Below, one piece after another: positions 63,967 to 64,000 of a stretch of 64,000 nucleotides of DNA (positions are counted from its first letter, which is position 1; each line of letters begins with the position of its first letter). The notes under the pieces were generated by a model. The model was given only the letters and a program-made list of their open reading frames with translations, was not told where the DNA came from and ran no database searches. This stretch comes from CAWJAP01 sp963834365 (lineage in GTDB: Bacteria > Acidobacteriota > Vicinamibacteria > Vicinamibacterales > Vicinamibacteraceae): positions 1 through 64,000 of the forward strand of contig CAWIBS010000040.1 in the NCBI GenBank assembly GCA_963834365.1, written 5' to 3'. A program made the translations under genes and the position numbers.

Positions 63967-64000
63967 GCCGTTGTCAGGCCACGCCGGATCCTTCGAGTCA

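Overview
The window is a GC-rich (about two-thirds G+C by eye) stretch of bacterial chromosome. It is densely packed with housekeeping genes and has one tRNA, with no phage, plasmid, CRISPR or IS transposase gene. The best guess is an Acidobacteriota genome, probably of the soil Vicinamibacteria type. That rests on three things: secreted families typical of soil Acidobacteria (three paralogues sharing a GDxLVVxT/GxxH(T/S) signature, one fused to a DUF6152-like domain), an HspR-CbpA-ClpB heat-shock cluster, and many small intergenic palindromes. Taxonomy is inference; no rRNA gene is present.

Layout. 1-11.2 kb: an accessory region with a soxR-like regulator, dienelactone hydrolase, subclass B3 metallo-beta-lactamase, an operon of unknown secreted proteins, a NAPE-PLD/UlaG-like metallohydrolase, a laminin-B-domain protein, an IorAB-type molybdenum hydroxylase and a glyoxalase/dioxygenase fold protein. 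Nearly every gene here is broken by several single-base frameshifts. At about 11.16 kb the glyoxalase-fold gene runs abruptly into the C-terminal half of a ROK protein, and the indel density then drops. 11.2-31 kb: ROK fragment, homocysteine methyltransferase and two half-size EamA genes; a lytic transglycosylase; an apparently dead trypsin-like protein; tRNA-Pro(CGG); a hybrid histidine kinase; surE, hemH, bacilliredoxin and terC; hspR-cbpA-clpB; a Spy/CpxP-like protein divergent from a two-component system; and an AlkZ-like protein. 31-43.8 kb: a CDGSH protein, a 164-bp element with perfect terminal inverted repeats, rho with a long leader, a glycosyltransferase, the recG-rsmD-coaD-aminotransferase-glcD operon, and an ECF sigma/anti-sigma/LTXXQ-like set. 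43.9-57 kb: lexA, DUF3467 and a Y-family polymerase homologue; nth-zincin-rsmA; RNase J-ftsK-amiC; pepA. 57-64 kb: a PKD-like secreted protein, a bactofilin-like membrane protein, acetoacetyl-CoA synthetase and an aromatic amino-acid cluster (chorismate mutase, DAHP synthase, prephenate dehydrogenase fused to GNAT).

Frameshifts break indispensable genes (hemH, clpB, recG C-terminus, amiC) while reading in the other frame restores normal family sequence. Most are therefore best explained as indel errors of a long-read or low-coverage assembly rather than pseudogenes. Coordinates of such genes below span the whole reconstructed gene.

Regulatory signals seen: near-consensus sigma-70 promoters for hspR, rho, lexA, rnj and a secreted protein; an HspR-type operator over the hspR promoter; a TTCG-loop terminator after the molybdenum hydroxylase; and several genes with a -10 box only 6-8 nt before a GTG start, suggesting leaderless mRNAs.
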